A stretch of DNA of 64,000 nucleotides from Oscillospiraceae bacterium (GTDB lineage: Bacteria; Bacillota; Clostridia; Oscillospirales; Oscillospiraceae). Within the stretch, counting starts at the first letter, position 1. Each line of letters opens with the position of its first letter. The notes under the pieces are model-generated. The model did no database searches, was not told the origin of the DNA, and saw only the letters and a list, made by a program, of their open reading frames with translations. Positions 42,963-51,794 of the stretch are shown here, piece by piece. A program made the translations under genes and the position numbers. The stretch covers positions 1-64,000 of the forward strand of contig JAGAQA010000058.1 in the NCBI GenBank assembly GCA_017622995.1, in the 5' to 3' direction.

Positions 42963-43995
42963 GGACTGTTTGCTCCTTGTATGCCGCCAGTTCCCCCAGG
43001 GCCTGCTGCAGTTCCGGGGTGATGTCATGCTCCGCGGCGTCCATGGCCTGCTTTACCGCGTTGCGGAAGGCCAGCGCGTCGGAGGAGCCGTGGGCCTTGA
43101 TCACCGGCTTTGTGATGCCCAGCAGCTGGGTGCCGCCGATCTCGTGGTAGTCCAGCAGCTTCATCATGCTCTTGACACCGGAGGAGCACAGCAGATACCC
43201 CAGCTTGGAGAACAGGTTCTTTTTAAATACCTTTTTCATCAGGCTGCCCATAAACATGGCCGTGCCCTCAATGGATTTGAGCAGCACGTTGCCGGAGAAG
43301 CCGTCACATACCACCACATCCACGGCGCCCAGAGGCACATCCCGGGCCTCCACATTGCCCGCAAAGTTCAGAAGCCCCTTTTCACCGGCATCCGCCAGCA
43401 GGGCATAGGCGTCCCGTTGGAGCTGGGTTCCCTTGCTGTCCTCGGTGCCGATGTTAAGCAGCCCCACCCTGGGATTTTCAACGCCCAGGCGTTTCTTCGC
43501 GTAGGCAGAGCCCACCAGGCCGAATTGCAGCAGAAACTCCGGCGTGCACTCGGCATTGGCGCCGCAGTCCACGATGATGGTATTGCCGCCGGCCTTATTG
43601 GGGATGGCCGGGCCCATGGAGGCTCTGCGGATTCCCTTAACCCGCTTGACAATGAGGGTGGCGCCGGTGAGCAGGGCGCCGGTGGAACCGGCGGAGACAA
43701 AGGCATCGCCCTGTCCCTGGGCCAGCAGCCGCAGGCCGATGACCATGGAGGAGTTCTTCCGCTTGTGGATCACCGTGCCGGGATCGTCGTGCATATCCAC
43801 CACGTCCTCCGCACCGGCAATTTCCATGCCCTCGGGCAGATCATTGAGGCCATGCTTCTGCATGACGGAGAGTATTTCTTCGCTGCGGCCCACCATGGTA
43901 ATCTGGGCTCCAAAATCCTTGTTTGCCGCGATGGCGCCCAGCACGGGGGCTTCGGGGGCCAGGTCGCCGCCCATTGCGTCCAGGATGATCTTCAT
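42955..43995 (-). CDS. plsX: Phosphate acyltransferase PlsX
   Basis: 346 residues. Converts acyl-ACP to acyl-phosphate for phospholipid synthesis. Begins MKIILDAMGGDLAPEA, has SAGSTGALLTGA near 100, DCGANAECTPEFL near 150 and DGFSGNVLLKSIEG. The ATG at 43995 follows AGAGAGG. Usually plsX neighbours fab genes, acpP, rnc and smc; here only rnc follows, and smc-ftsY are about 17 kb away in a separate operon. Confidence 0.96.
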   Translation of the reverse strand: MKIILDAMGGDLAPEAPVLGAIAANKDFGAQITMVGRSEEILSVMQKHGLNDLPEGMEIAGAEDVVDMHDDPGTVIHKRKNSSMVIGLRLLAQGQGDAFVSAGSTGALLTGATLIVKRVKGIRRASMGPAIPNKAGGNTIIVDCGANAECTPEFLLQFGLVGSAYAKKRLGVENPRVGLLNIGTEDSKGTQLQRDAYALLADAGEKGLLNFAGNVEARDVPLGAVDVVVCDGFSGNVLLKSIEGTAMFMGSLMKKVFKKNLFSKLGYLLCSSGVKSMMKLLDYHEIGGTQLLGITKPVIKAHGSSDALAFRNAVKQAMDAAEHDITPELQQALGELAAYKEQTVHD

Positions 43996-44011
43996 ATCTC
44001 TATCCTCTCTT

Positions 44012-45313
44012 TCACAGTCCGTTTGCCAGAAGCCGGTCAATCTCCTGAAGCGCCCGCTGGGAGATGGCCAGGTTCTTTTCGCTCTTTTTGCGGACCCGGT
44101 ATTCCAATGGGGAAATGATGCTGAAATTGATATTCATGGGCTGAAAAGACTCAATGCTTCCGTCACTGATGTACCGTCCCAGGGCGCCGATGGCGGTGGT
44201 TTTGGGAAAATCCGGAATTTCCCTTCCCTGGACCTTGGCTGCCATAGCAACGGCGGCCAGGAAGCCGGAGGCGGTGGATTCCACATAGCCTTCCACGCCG
44301 GTCATCTGTCCGGCAAAGGCCACCAGGGGGTTCCGCCGGTCGGCATAAAACCGATCCAGAAGCCTGGGACTTTGCAGGAAGGTGTTCTGGTGCATCACAC
44401 CGTAACGGACGAATTCCGCATTCCGGAGGGCAGGAATCATGGAGAATACCCGCTTCTGCTCCCCGAATTTCAGATGGGTCTGGAAGCCCACCAGATTGTA
44501 AACGCTTTTGGCCGCGTTGTCCTGCCGCAGCTGCAAAACCGCGTAGGGCTCCGCGCCGGTTTTGGGGTCTGTCAGGCCCACGGGCTTCATGGGGCCGTAG
44601 CGCAGGGTGTCCAGCCCCCGGCGGGCCATGACCTCCACCGGCATACAGCCTTCAAACACCCGCTTGTCCTCAAACCCGTGAACCTCCGCTTCCTCCGCGG
44701 AGATCAGTTCCTTTATAAAAGCCTCGTACTGCTGCTTGTCCATGGCACAGTTTACATAATCAGGAGTGCCCCGATCATATCGGCTCTGCCACCAGGCAAG
44801 CTCCATATCCACGGATTCCGCCGTCACCAGCGGGGCGGCAGCATCGAAGAAATGCAGGTATTCGGCGCCGAAATATTCCCCGATGGCCTTGGAAAGGGGA
44901 TCGGAGGTCAGCGGGCCTGTGGCAATGATCACCGGCCCCTCCGGCACCTGGGTCACCTCCTGGGAGACCAGGGTAATCAGGGGGTTGCTGCGGATTTTCT
45001 CCGTCACCAACCGGGAAAAGCCCTTCCGGTCCACGGCCAGACAGCCGCCTGCCTCCACCCGGGTAGCTTCCGCGCACTCCAGAATCAGGCTGCCGCAGCG
45101 GCGCAGCTCCTCCTTTAAGAGGCCCACCGCATTTTCCAGCCGGTCGCCCCGGAGGGAATTGGAGCACACCAGCTCGGCAAAATCCGGGCTGTGGTGGGCG
45201 GGGCTCATCTTGTAGGGTTTCATCTCGTAGAGCTTTACGGAAATACCCCGCCTGGCCAGCTGCCAGGCGGCCTCCGAACCGGCAAGACCGGCTCCGATTA
45301 CTTTCACTTCCAT
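44012..45313 (-). CDS. trmFO: Methylenetetrahydrofolate-tRNA-(uracil-5-)-methyltransferase TrmFO
   Basis: 433 residues. An FAD and folate enzyme that makes m5U54 in the tRNA T-loop. FAD motif VIGAGLAGSEAAWQLARRG at 5-23, VCSNSLRGDRLENAVGLLKEE near 50, CEMPVEV-like CMPVEVMARRGLDTLRYGPMKPVGL and the folate-site region NAEFVRYGVMHQNTFLQSP. It lies four bases after topA, a neighbourhood conserved in Firmicutes. Confidence 0.95.
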   Translation of the reverse strand: MEVKVIGAGLAGSEAAWQLARRGISVKLYEMKPYKMSPAHHSPDFAELVCSNSLRGDRLENAVGLLKEELRRCGSLILECAEATRVEAGGCLAVDRKGFSRLVTEKIRSNPLITLVSQEVTQVPEGPVIIATGPLTSDPLSKAIGEYFGAEYLHFFDAAAPLVTAESVDMELAWWQSRYDRGTPDYVNCAMDKQQYEAFIKELISAEEAEVHGFEDKRVFEGCMPVEVMARRGLDTLRYGPMKPVGLTDPKTGAEPYAVLQLRQDNAAKSVYNLVGFQTHLKFGEQKRVFSMIPALRNAEFVRYGVMHQNTFLQSPRLLDRFYADRRNPLVAFAGQMTGVEGYVESTASGFLAAVAMAAKVQGREIPDFPKTTAIGALGRYISDGSIESFQPMNINFSIISPLEYRVRKKSEKNLAISQRALQEIDRLLANGL

Positions 45314-45317
45314 GGCA

Positions 45318-47570
45318 TTACTCCTTTGTCTTTTTTGCCGTGGTTTTCTTCGGGGCAGTCTTCCTGGGGGCGGTCTTTTTCCCGGCGCTCTTCCCGGAAG
45401 CGGCCTGTTTTACAGGCTTTTCCTCTTCCTCTGCCCCAGGCGCAGAAGCCTCCTCCGTTTTCTTCTTATAGTAGCCCCGCTGGTCCTCCGGCAGGAAGCG
45501 GGAGCACTGTTCGTTGATGCAGAAGGGCTTCATTCTGCCCTTGCCGGACTTTTTGAACATGGTCTGGCCGCACTCCGGGCAGTCCTCGGCTGTGGGCACA
45601 TCCCAGGTCATAAAGCCGCAGTCGGCGCCCTTTTCGCAGGCATAGAAGGCATAGCCCTTTTTGCTCTTGCGCTTCAGCATTCCGCTGCCGCACTTGGGGC
45701 AGCGGCCGGGCATCCGCTCCACCAGAGGCTTGGCGTTCTTGCACTCCGGGAAGCCGGGGCAGGCCAGGAATTTTCCGAACCGGCCCATTTTGATGACCAT
45801 CTTCCGGCCGCAGAGCTCGCAGATTTCGTCGGTCTCCTCCTCGGGCACCTTCAGCCGGACACCCTCCAGGGCGGTTTCCGCATCCTTCAGCTCCTTTTCA
45901 AAGTCCTGGTAGAAATCCGCCAGCAGGGCTTTCCAGTTCTGCTGGCCTGCCTCCACCGCGTCCAGGCGGTTTTCCATAGCGGCGGTAAAGCCCACATCCA
46001 CAATATCCTGGAAGCGTTCCTTCATCAGCCCCGTGACGATCTCGCCCAGGGCGGTGGGGGCCAGGCGTTTGTCCTGCTTGACCACATACTCCCGGTCCTC
46101 AATGGTGGAAACGGTGGCGGCATAGGTGGAAGGACGGCCAACGCCCTTTTCTTCCATGGCCTTCACCAGAGTGGCCTCGGTATACCGGGCGGGGGGCTGG
46201 GTGAAATGCTGCTGCTTATCCAGATCCCGGGGCAGCACCTCCTCCCCCACGGTCAGGTCCGGCAGAGGAGAACCCATGGCCTCCCCTTCCTCATCCCGGC
46301 CCTCTTCGTACACGGCAATAAAGCCGGGGAAGCGCAGGCTCTGGTGGGTGGAACGGAAGGTATGACCGGCGCAGCCGGTATCAATGGACACGGTATCATA
46401 CAGGGCATTTGCCATCTGGCTTGCCAGGAACCGGCTCCAGATCAGCTTATAGAGCCGGTACTGATCCGGTGTCAGGCTGCCCCGTACCCGCTCGGGGTCC
46501 AGCTCCACATGGGTGGGCCGGATGGCCTCGTGGGCATCCTGGGCGGAATCCTTTGTCTTATATACATGGAAGGAGCCGTAATAATACTCCTTGCCGTAGC
46601 GCTGAGAGATGAAGCGGGCGGCGGCTGCCATGGCTTCATCGCTGAGACGCTGGGAATCGGTACGCATATAGGTAATGAGGCCCAGGGTGCCTTCGCCCTC
46701 CACATCCACGCCTTCATAGAGCTGCTGTGCCACCATCATGGTCTTCTTGGGGGTCATGTTCAGCTTTCGGGATGCCTCCTGCTGTAGGGTGGAGGTGGTA
46801 AAGGGAGGCGCGGCAGAGCGCTTTTTCTCCGCTTTTTTCACATTGGTGACGGTAAAGGGCTTGCCGGTAATATCGTCAATCACGGCCTGGGTCATCTCTT
46901 CGGATTCCAGCTCCCGTTTCTTTTCCTCGCCGTAATAGTGGGCCACAAAGGAGCCCGGGCGGCCAATCCGGTCCAGTACCACGTCCAGCGTCCAGTATTC
47001 CTTGGGCTGGAAGGCCCGGATCTCCTCCTCCCGGTCCACCACCATCCGGGTGGCCACGCTCTGCACCCGTCCGGCGGACAGGCCCCGGCGGACCTTTTTC
47101 CACAGCAGGGGGGACAGCTCATAGCCCACAATCCGGTCCAGAATCCGTCTTGCCTGCTGGGCATCCACCAGGTCGTAATCAATGTCCCGGGGGTGCTGGA
47201 TGGAATCCTTCACCACCTTCTGGGTGATCTCGTGGAAGGTGACCCGGTGGGCCTTGCTGTCCGGCAGATTCAGCAGTTCCTTCAGGTGCCAGGAGATGGC
47301 CTCTCCCTCACGGTCAGGGTCCGTTGCCAGATAAACCGTATCTGCCTCTTTGGCAGCGGCCTTCAGTTCCTTAATCAGGGACTCTTTGCCCCGAACGGGC
47401 ATATATTCCGGGGTGAAGTCATGCTCCAGATCTACACCCATTCTGCTTTTCGGCAGATCCCGCAGATGGCCCATGCTGGCCTTCACCACATAATCGGGTC
47501 CCAGGTATTTGCCGATGGTTTTTGCTTTGGAAGGCGACTCAACGATCACCAGATTGTTGGCTTTTGCCAT
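45318..47570 (-). CDS. topA: DNA topoisomerase I
   Basis: 750 residues, type IA. The Toprim domain starts LVIVESPSKAKTIGKYLG and has DPDREGEAI near 110. The active-site region is ITYMRTDSQRLSDEA with its catalytic Tyr near 302. Three C-terminal C4 zinc ribbons follow (CELCGRKM, CPKCGSGM, CPECGQTM), then a Lys/Ala/Thr-rich tail of about 45 residues. The tail resembles those that add non-specific DNA binding. Relaxes negative supercoils. Confidence 0.97.
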   Translation of the reverse strand: MAKANNLVIVESPSKAKTIGKYLGPDYVVKASMGHLRDLPKSRMGVDLEHDFTPEYMPVRGKESLIKELKAAAKEADTVYLATDPDREGEAISWHLKELLNLPDSKAHRVTFHEITQKVVKDSIQHPRDIDYDLVDAQQARRILDRIVGYELSPLLWKKVRRGLSAGRVQSVATRMVVDREEEIRAFQPKEYWTLDVVLDRIGRPGSFVAHYYGEEKKRELESEEMTQAVIDDITGKPFTVTNVKKAEKKRSAAPPFTTSTLQQEASRKLNMTPKKTMMVAQQLYEGVDVEGEGTLGLITYMRTDSQRLSDEAMAAAARFISQRYGKEYYYGSFHVYKTKDSAQDAHEAIRPTHVELDPERVRGSLTPDQYRLYKLIWSRFLASQMANALYDTVSIDTGCAGHTFRSTHQSLRFPGFIAVYEEGRDEEGEAMGSPLPDLTVGEEVLPRDLDKQQHFTQPPARYTEATLVKAMEEKGVGRPSTYAATVSTIEDREYVVKQDKRLAPTALGEIVTGLMKERFQDIVDVGFTAAMENRLDAVEAGQQNWKALLADFYQDFEKELKDAETALEGVRLKVPEEETDEICELCGRKMVIKMGRFGKFLACPGFPECKNAKPLVERMPGRCPKCGSGMLKRKSKKGYAFYACEKGADCGFMTWDVPTAEDCPECGQTMFKKSGKGRMKPFCINEQCSRFLPEDQRGYYKKKTEEASAPGAEEEEKPVKQAASGKSAGKKTAPRKTAPKKTTAKKTKE

Positions 47571-47626
47571 GAATAATCTCCGTTTCCTGGAATGGAAACC
47601 CCATTCCGTATATTTGATGCGGCCGG

Positions 47627-48838
47627 TTACCGCTTCCGCGCCACCCGTTTTCCGGGCAGGCGGCAGATTTTCCCCTTCAGCTCCAGCATGGTAAGAATAC
47701 TCAGCACCTTACCGGCGCCCAGGCCCGCGGAGGCAATCACCTGATCCACAAGGCATTCTTCACCGATGGCGCTGTAAACCTGCTGCTCTTCCGGGGACAG
47801 GGAACCAGCGGTTTCTTTTAGGTCACTATACGGCCCGGACAGTGCTTTGTCAATGGTTTTGTCATCCGATTTTTTGGGAACAGGGGCTTTTTCTTCCGCT
47901 CTGTCGGTTTTTGGAGGCTGGGATTTGGGTATTTCCGCCTTCGGCCCCCGGGTTCTGGGAAGTTTGCCCGGATACAGTCCTTCGTATTCCATCAGCACAT
48001 CCTCGCCGGTGCTGACGGCAATGGCCCCGTCCCGCAGGAGCCGGTTGCTGCCCACAAAGCCGGGCATATCCACGTTTCCGGGAATCACAAACACATCCCT
48101 GCCCTGGTCCAGGGCCATCCGGGCAGTGAGCAGCGCGCCGCTCTTTTCCGGCGCTTCTACCACCACCACGCCGCAGCTCAGGCCGCTGATGATCCGGTTC
48201 CTTCTGGGAAAGTTCCAGCCGTGAGGCGGCGTCCCAGGGGCGTACTCCGTGAGAATACACCCCTGGCACTCCGTCTGAAGGAACAGCTCCCGATTGCTTT
48301 TGGGATACACCACATCCGCGCCGCAGCCCAGCACACCCACGGCGGCAACACCCTGGTTAAGGGCCCCCAGCATGGCCGCCCCGTCGATGCCTTTGGCCAG
48401 GCCGGAAACCACCAGCGCCCCGCCGGACGCCAGAGCGGCCCCCATGCGCTGGGCCATTTGCAGGCCGTAAACCGAGGGCTTCCGGGTGCCCACCACGCCT
48501 ACAGAGGCCAGCCGATCGATTTCCGGCAGCGTTCCCTTATAATAAAGGAGCACCGGTGCATCGTAAATGCCCCGCAGCCTCTGGGGATACCGGTCATCCT
48601 TCATGGTCAGCACCTGGATATTCAGCCGGGCGCAGTCCTCCAGGATTTTTTCCGCCTCCTCCATATCCCTGCCCTTCAGGGCTTCCAGCGCCTGCCTGGT
48701 CATGCCTGGAACCTGCCGCAGCTCCTCTTCCGAGGCAAAATACACATCCTGGGGATCCGAAAACTGCCGCATCAGGGCGCACTTGACCCCATCGGACACA
48801 TTGGGCCGGTTTGCAAGCCACAGCCAATACAGCAGCAT
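47627..48838 (-). CDS. dprA: DNA-processing protein DprA
   Basis: 403 residues. Rossmann-like DprA/Smf domain with GTRKPSVYGLQMAQRMGAAL, SGLAKGIDGAAMLGALN, FPRRNRIISGLSCGVVVVEA and SGALLTARMALDQGRDVFVIPG; an N-terminal helix-hairpin part and a C-terminal winged helix (GPYSDLKETAGSLSPEEQQVY). Loads RecA on incoming single-stranded DNA in transformation. The ATG at 48838 follows AGGAGG. A 56-base gap before topA holds a small hairpin (GGAATGG / CCATTCC). Confidence 0.95.
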   Translation of the reverse strand: MLLYWLWLANRPNVSDGVKCALMRQFSDPQDVYFASEEELRQVPGMTRQALEALKGRDMEEAEKILEDCARLNIQVLTMKDDRYPQRLRGIYDAPVLLYYKGTLPEIDRLASVGVVGTRKPSVYGLQMAQRMGAALASGGALVVSGLAKGIDGAAMLGALNQGVAAVGVLGCGADVVYPKSNRELFLQTECQGCILTEYAPGTPPHGWNFPRRNRIISGLSCGVVVVEAPEKSGALLTARMALDQGRDVFVIPGNVDMPGFVGSNRLLRDGAIAVSTGEDVLMEYEGLYPGKLPRTRGPKAEIPKSQPPKTDRAEEKAPVPKKSDDKTIDKALSGPYSDLKETAGSLSPEEQQVYSAIGEECLVDQVIASAGLGAGKVLSILTMLELKGKICRLPGKRVARKR

Positions 48839-48849
48839 CTTCGTTCCTC

Positions 48850-49602
48850 CTATACCTTTCCCATCTGCCACATCACCGTGGCGGCGGCAATGGCGGCGTT
48901 CAGCGATTCACAGTGGTCATTCATGGGAATGATCAGGCAGTGCCCGGCGCTTTCCAGAATCTCCCGGCGGACACCCTGACCCTCACTGCCGATGACCACC
49001 GCCATAGCGGACACCTCCGCTTTCCGGATGTCCTCCGCCCGTTGGTTCAGGGCCGTCACCGCCACGGGGATCCCGGCCCGGGCGCAGCTTTCCTTGGCCG
49101 TCTGCCAGTCCGTTACCATAACCGGTGTGCGGAACACCGCCCCCATGCTGGAGCGCACCACCTTATGGCTGAAGGGATCCGCGCAGCCCTCCAAAAGGGC
49201 AACGGGAACATTCCAGGCATCCGCGGTCCGCAGAATGGTCCCCAGGTTCCCCGGGTCCTGAATGCCGTCCAGCAGCAGCATTCCCTTTTCCGGCCGGAAT
49301 TCCCGTTTCTCCGGCAGCTTACACAGGAACACCGCCCCCTGGGGGGTCTCCATAGGCGAAATGGCCTCCATAACCTCCCGGCTCACCCGAATGACCCGGC
49401 AGCTTTCCGGCACCCGGACCTCCACCCCCTCGGACAGAAAGACCGTGTGAAGTCCCGGACAATACCGAACCGCCTCTTCCAGAAGCTTGGTGCCGTCAGA
49501 GACGAACAGTCCCAGCTTTTCCCGCTCCCGTTTGGAGGTCAGCAGCTTTTTCACCTGCTGGACCAGGGGATTCCTTCTGGAAGTGATCCGCTCCTCCATC
49601 AC
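48850..49602 (-). CDS. SpoU/TrmH-family RNA 2'-O-methyltransferase
   Basis: 250 residues. An N-terminal substrate-binding domain (RRNPLVQQVKKLLTSKRERE) and a C-terminal SPOUT knot with DGIQDPGNLGTILRTADAW, SSMGAVFRTPV, VIGSEGQGVRREI and PMNDHCESLNAAIAAATVMWQ. Similar to RlmB/TsnR-type 23S rRNA methylases; the target base cannot be told. It overlaps ktrA by four bases and lies 11 bases from dprA. Confidence 0.9.
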   Translation of the reverse strand: MMEERITSRRNPLVQQVKKLLTSKREREKLGLFVSDGTKLLEEAVRYCPGLHTVFLSEGVEVRVPESCRVIRVSREVMEAISPMETPQGAVFLCKLPEKREFRPEKGMLLLDGIQDPGNLGTILRTADAWNVPVALLEGCADPFSHKVVRSSMGAVFRTPVMVTDWQTAKESCARAGIPVAVTALNQRAEDIRKAEVSAMAVVIGSEGQGVRREILESAGHCLIIPMNDHCESLNAAIAAATVMWQMGKV

Positions 49603-50246
49603 AGCTTCTGCACCTTTTCCAGGGCAACGTTGTCGCCCAGCATCACCAGGGTGTCCCCCTCCCCCACAGCATAGTCGGCAGTGGGAGAAACATTGGTTTT
49701 CCCGCCGTTTTCCACGGCGATAATGGTCACGCCCAGCTTTGCCCGGACGTTCAGCTCCCGCAGGCTCTTTCCGATCCAGCTCTTGGGGGCCGGAACGTCC
49801 AGGATGCCAAAGTCCTCGGAAAGCTCAATATAATCCAGCACATTGTGGCTGTTGAGGGTCCGGGCCAGCCGCTGGGCATACTCGTGCTCCGGGATCACCA
49901 CCCGGTCCACACCCAGCTTTTCCAGCACCTTCCGGTGGGTTTCATCGTGGGCCTTGCAGACGATGTAGGGAACCCCCAGCTCCTTCAGATTCATGGTAAT
50001 CAGCACGGAGGCGGCCAGGTTGTCCCCGATGGCGATGACCGCGCAGTCCAGGTTCCGGACACCCAGGGCCCGCAGAACCTCTTTGTCCTGGGCGTCCCCC
50101 ACAACCGCGTGGGTCACGTCGTTGGCGATCTGCTGAACATAGTCGCCCTTCACATCCAGGGCCAGAACCTCCGCCCCCAGCTTGCACAGCTGGCGGGCCA
50201 GGGCAGAGCCGAACCGGCCCAATCCGATAACCGCGTAGGATTTCAT
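49599..50246 (-). CDS. ktrA: Potassium uptake regulatory subunit KtrA/TrkA
   Basis: 215 residues. RCK_N domain with the Rossmann motif YAVIGLGRFGSALARQL at 4-20, and an RCK_C domain from about 135 (GILDVPAPKSWIGKSLRELNVRAKLG). It forms the cytosolic nucleotide-gating ring on KtrB; RCK_C domains of this group can bind c-di-AMP. Eleven bases downstream of ktrB. Confidence 0.95.
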   Translation of the reverse strand: MKSYAVIGLGRFGSALARQLCKLGAEVLALDVKGDYVQQIANDVTHAVVGDAQDKEVLRALGVRNLDCAVIAIGDNLAASVLITMNLKELGVPYIVCKAHDETHRKVLEKLGVDRVVIPEHEYAQRLARTLNSHNVLDYIELSEDFGILDVPAPKSWIGKSLRELNVRAKLGVTIIAVENGGKTNVSPTADYAVGEGDTLVMLGDNVALEKVQKL

Positions 50247-50257
50247 ATTGTTCCTCC

Positions 50258-51637
50258 TTAACCGATCAAAAGGCTGGTCTGGGCATAGCGGAACCGCTCG
50301 TTGGCCCGGTCCCCTGCCAGGAAGCCCAGGCTGATGGTCAGAATGCCCACCCGTCCAAAGTACATATAAAGGATAATCAGAATCTGCGCCGGTACGCTGA
50401 GGGCGCCGGTGGTGCCTGCGGTGAGGCCCACCGTGGCCAGCGCGGATATTGCCTCAAACAGCGCGTTGGTAAAGGTCACAGGGCTGGTGGCACAGATAAA
50501 CACCGCGCCGAAAACCGCAAGCAGCACCATGCCGGTGGCAATGGTCATGGCATCCAGCACCTGGCTGTCGGGGATGGTCCGCCGGAAGGCGCACACCGTG
50601 CTCCTGCCCCGGAACCGGGACCAGATAAACAGCATCAGCACCACAAAGGTAACGGTTTTCAGGCCGCCGGCGGTGGAGCCGGAGGAGCCGCCAATGAGCA
50701 TAAACACCATGCAGGCCGCTTTTCCCCCCTCGGTAAGGGCTCCCTGATCAATTGCCGCGAACCCCGCGGTGCGCAGCGTAATAGACTGGAACAGGCCGTT
50801 CACCAGCTTACCGCCAATGCCCATACCGCCAAGGGTCTGGGGATTGTTCCATTCCAGCAGGCAGGTAAGGATCCAGCCGGACAGAAGAAGCCCTAAGGTG
50901 GTTGCCAGCACCAGCTTGGTATACACCGTCATGTGCTTGAAAGGCTTTCGGCTTGCCAGCTCCTCCCACACCAGGAAGCCCAGGCCGCCGATGACCACCA
51001 GGGCGCCCAGGGTCAGCAGCACCACAGGGTCATCCTGGAACACCACCAGACTGGCGCCGGGTTCCAGAAAGCCGAATACATCAAAGCCCGCGTTGCAGAA
51101 GGCGCTGACGGAGTGGAATACTCCCAGCCACAGCGCCTTGGGAAAGCCAAAGCGGGGGGTAAAGTACAGGGTAAGGATGGCCGCTCCGATCCCCTCCACC
51201 GTCAGGCTGCCGAAAATCACGGTTTTCTGAAGCCGCACCACCCCCTCCATATCGTTGAGGCTCAGGGCCTGGGCCATGACCATCCGCTGCTTCAGGCCGA
51301 TGCGCTTGCGGAGCAGGAAGACGAAAAGGGTGGCCATGGACATAAAGCCCAGACCGCCGATCTCGATGAGGCACAGCAGCACCCCCTGGCCGAAGCTGCT
51401 CCACTGGGTATAGGTATCAAAGGGGGTCAGGCCGGTTACACAGGTGGCGGAGGTGGCGGTAAACAGGGCCCGCAGCAGATCGCAGCCCTCCCCGGACCGG
51501 GTAGAAACCGGCAGGGTCAGCAGAATGGTTCCCAGCAGGATCAGAATGCCGAAGGTGGTGGCAATGACCTTGGTTGGGCTCAGGGGCTTGCCCCGGTTTT
51601 TCATTGTCCAGGCGATGAACCGATTTTTCAGTGACAT
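50258..51637 (-). CDS. ktrB: Potassium uptake channel subunit KtrB/TrkH
   Basis: 459 residues with four repeated M1-P-M2 units. Filter-type loops include SATCVTGLTPFDTYTQWS, SVSAFCNAGFDVFG, LRTAGFAAIDQGALTEG and EAISALATVGLTAGTTG. Integral membrane potassium (and sodium) transporter. It heads the minus-strand chain that continues through ktrA, the methyltransferase, dprA, topA, trmFO and plsX to rnc. Confidence 0.95.
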   Translation of the reverse strand: MSLKNRFIAWTMKNRGKPLSPTKVIATTFGILILLGTILLTLPVSTRSGEGCDLLRALFTATSATCVTGLTPFDTYTQWSSFGQGVLLCLIEIGGLGFMSMATLFVFLLRKRIGLKQRMVMAQALSLNDMEGVVRLQKTVIFGSLTVEGIGAAILTLYFTPRFGFPKALWLGVFHSVSAFCNAGFDVFGFLEPGASLVVFQDDPVVLLTLGALVVIGGLGFLVWEELASRKPFKHMTVYTKLVLATTLGLLLSGWILTCLLEWNNPQTLGGMGIGGKLVNGLFQSITLRTAGFAAIDQGALTEGGKAACMVFMLIGGSSGSTAGGLKTVTFVVLMLFIWSRFRGRSTVCAFRRTIPDSQVLDAMTIATGMVLLAVFGAVFICATSPVTFTNALFEAISALATVGLTAGTTGALSVPAQILIILYMYFGRVGILTISLGFLAGDRANERFRYAQTSLLIG

Positions 51638-51704
51638 GGTGGATTGCCTTTCTCCGGATACTTCCTTCCGGAAGCCATAGATTCTCAGTATACAGATAAA
51701 CTAC

Positions 51705-51732
51705 ATTATAACAAGGATTTTCCCTTTTGCAA
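51705..51732 (-). promoter_or_regulatory. Promoter of the ktrB operon
   Basis: Minus-strand TTGCAA, 16 bases, TATAAT, with a leader of about 60 bases. Confidence 0.7.
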
Positions 51733-51775
51733 GGAAAACGTTTCAAACGCAGCCGCGGCCAAACGGAAAAGCCTC

Positions 51776-51794
51776 AAGGGCGCCCGGGGCCCTT
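51776..51794 (-). terminator. Weak terminator-like hairpin after uvrB
   Basis: AAGGGC / GCCCTT stem with a GC-rich loop, starting at the uvrB stop; on the minus strand GAGGCTTTTCC follows. Only a modest U-tract. Confidence 0.4.

Noticed and set aside
51638..51704. c-di-AMP (ydaO-type) riboswitch before ktrB
   Set aside because: The leader of about 65 bases is too short for that riboswitch and shows only a small CTTCCGGAAG palindrome.
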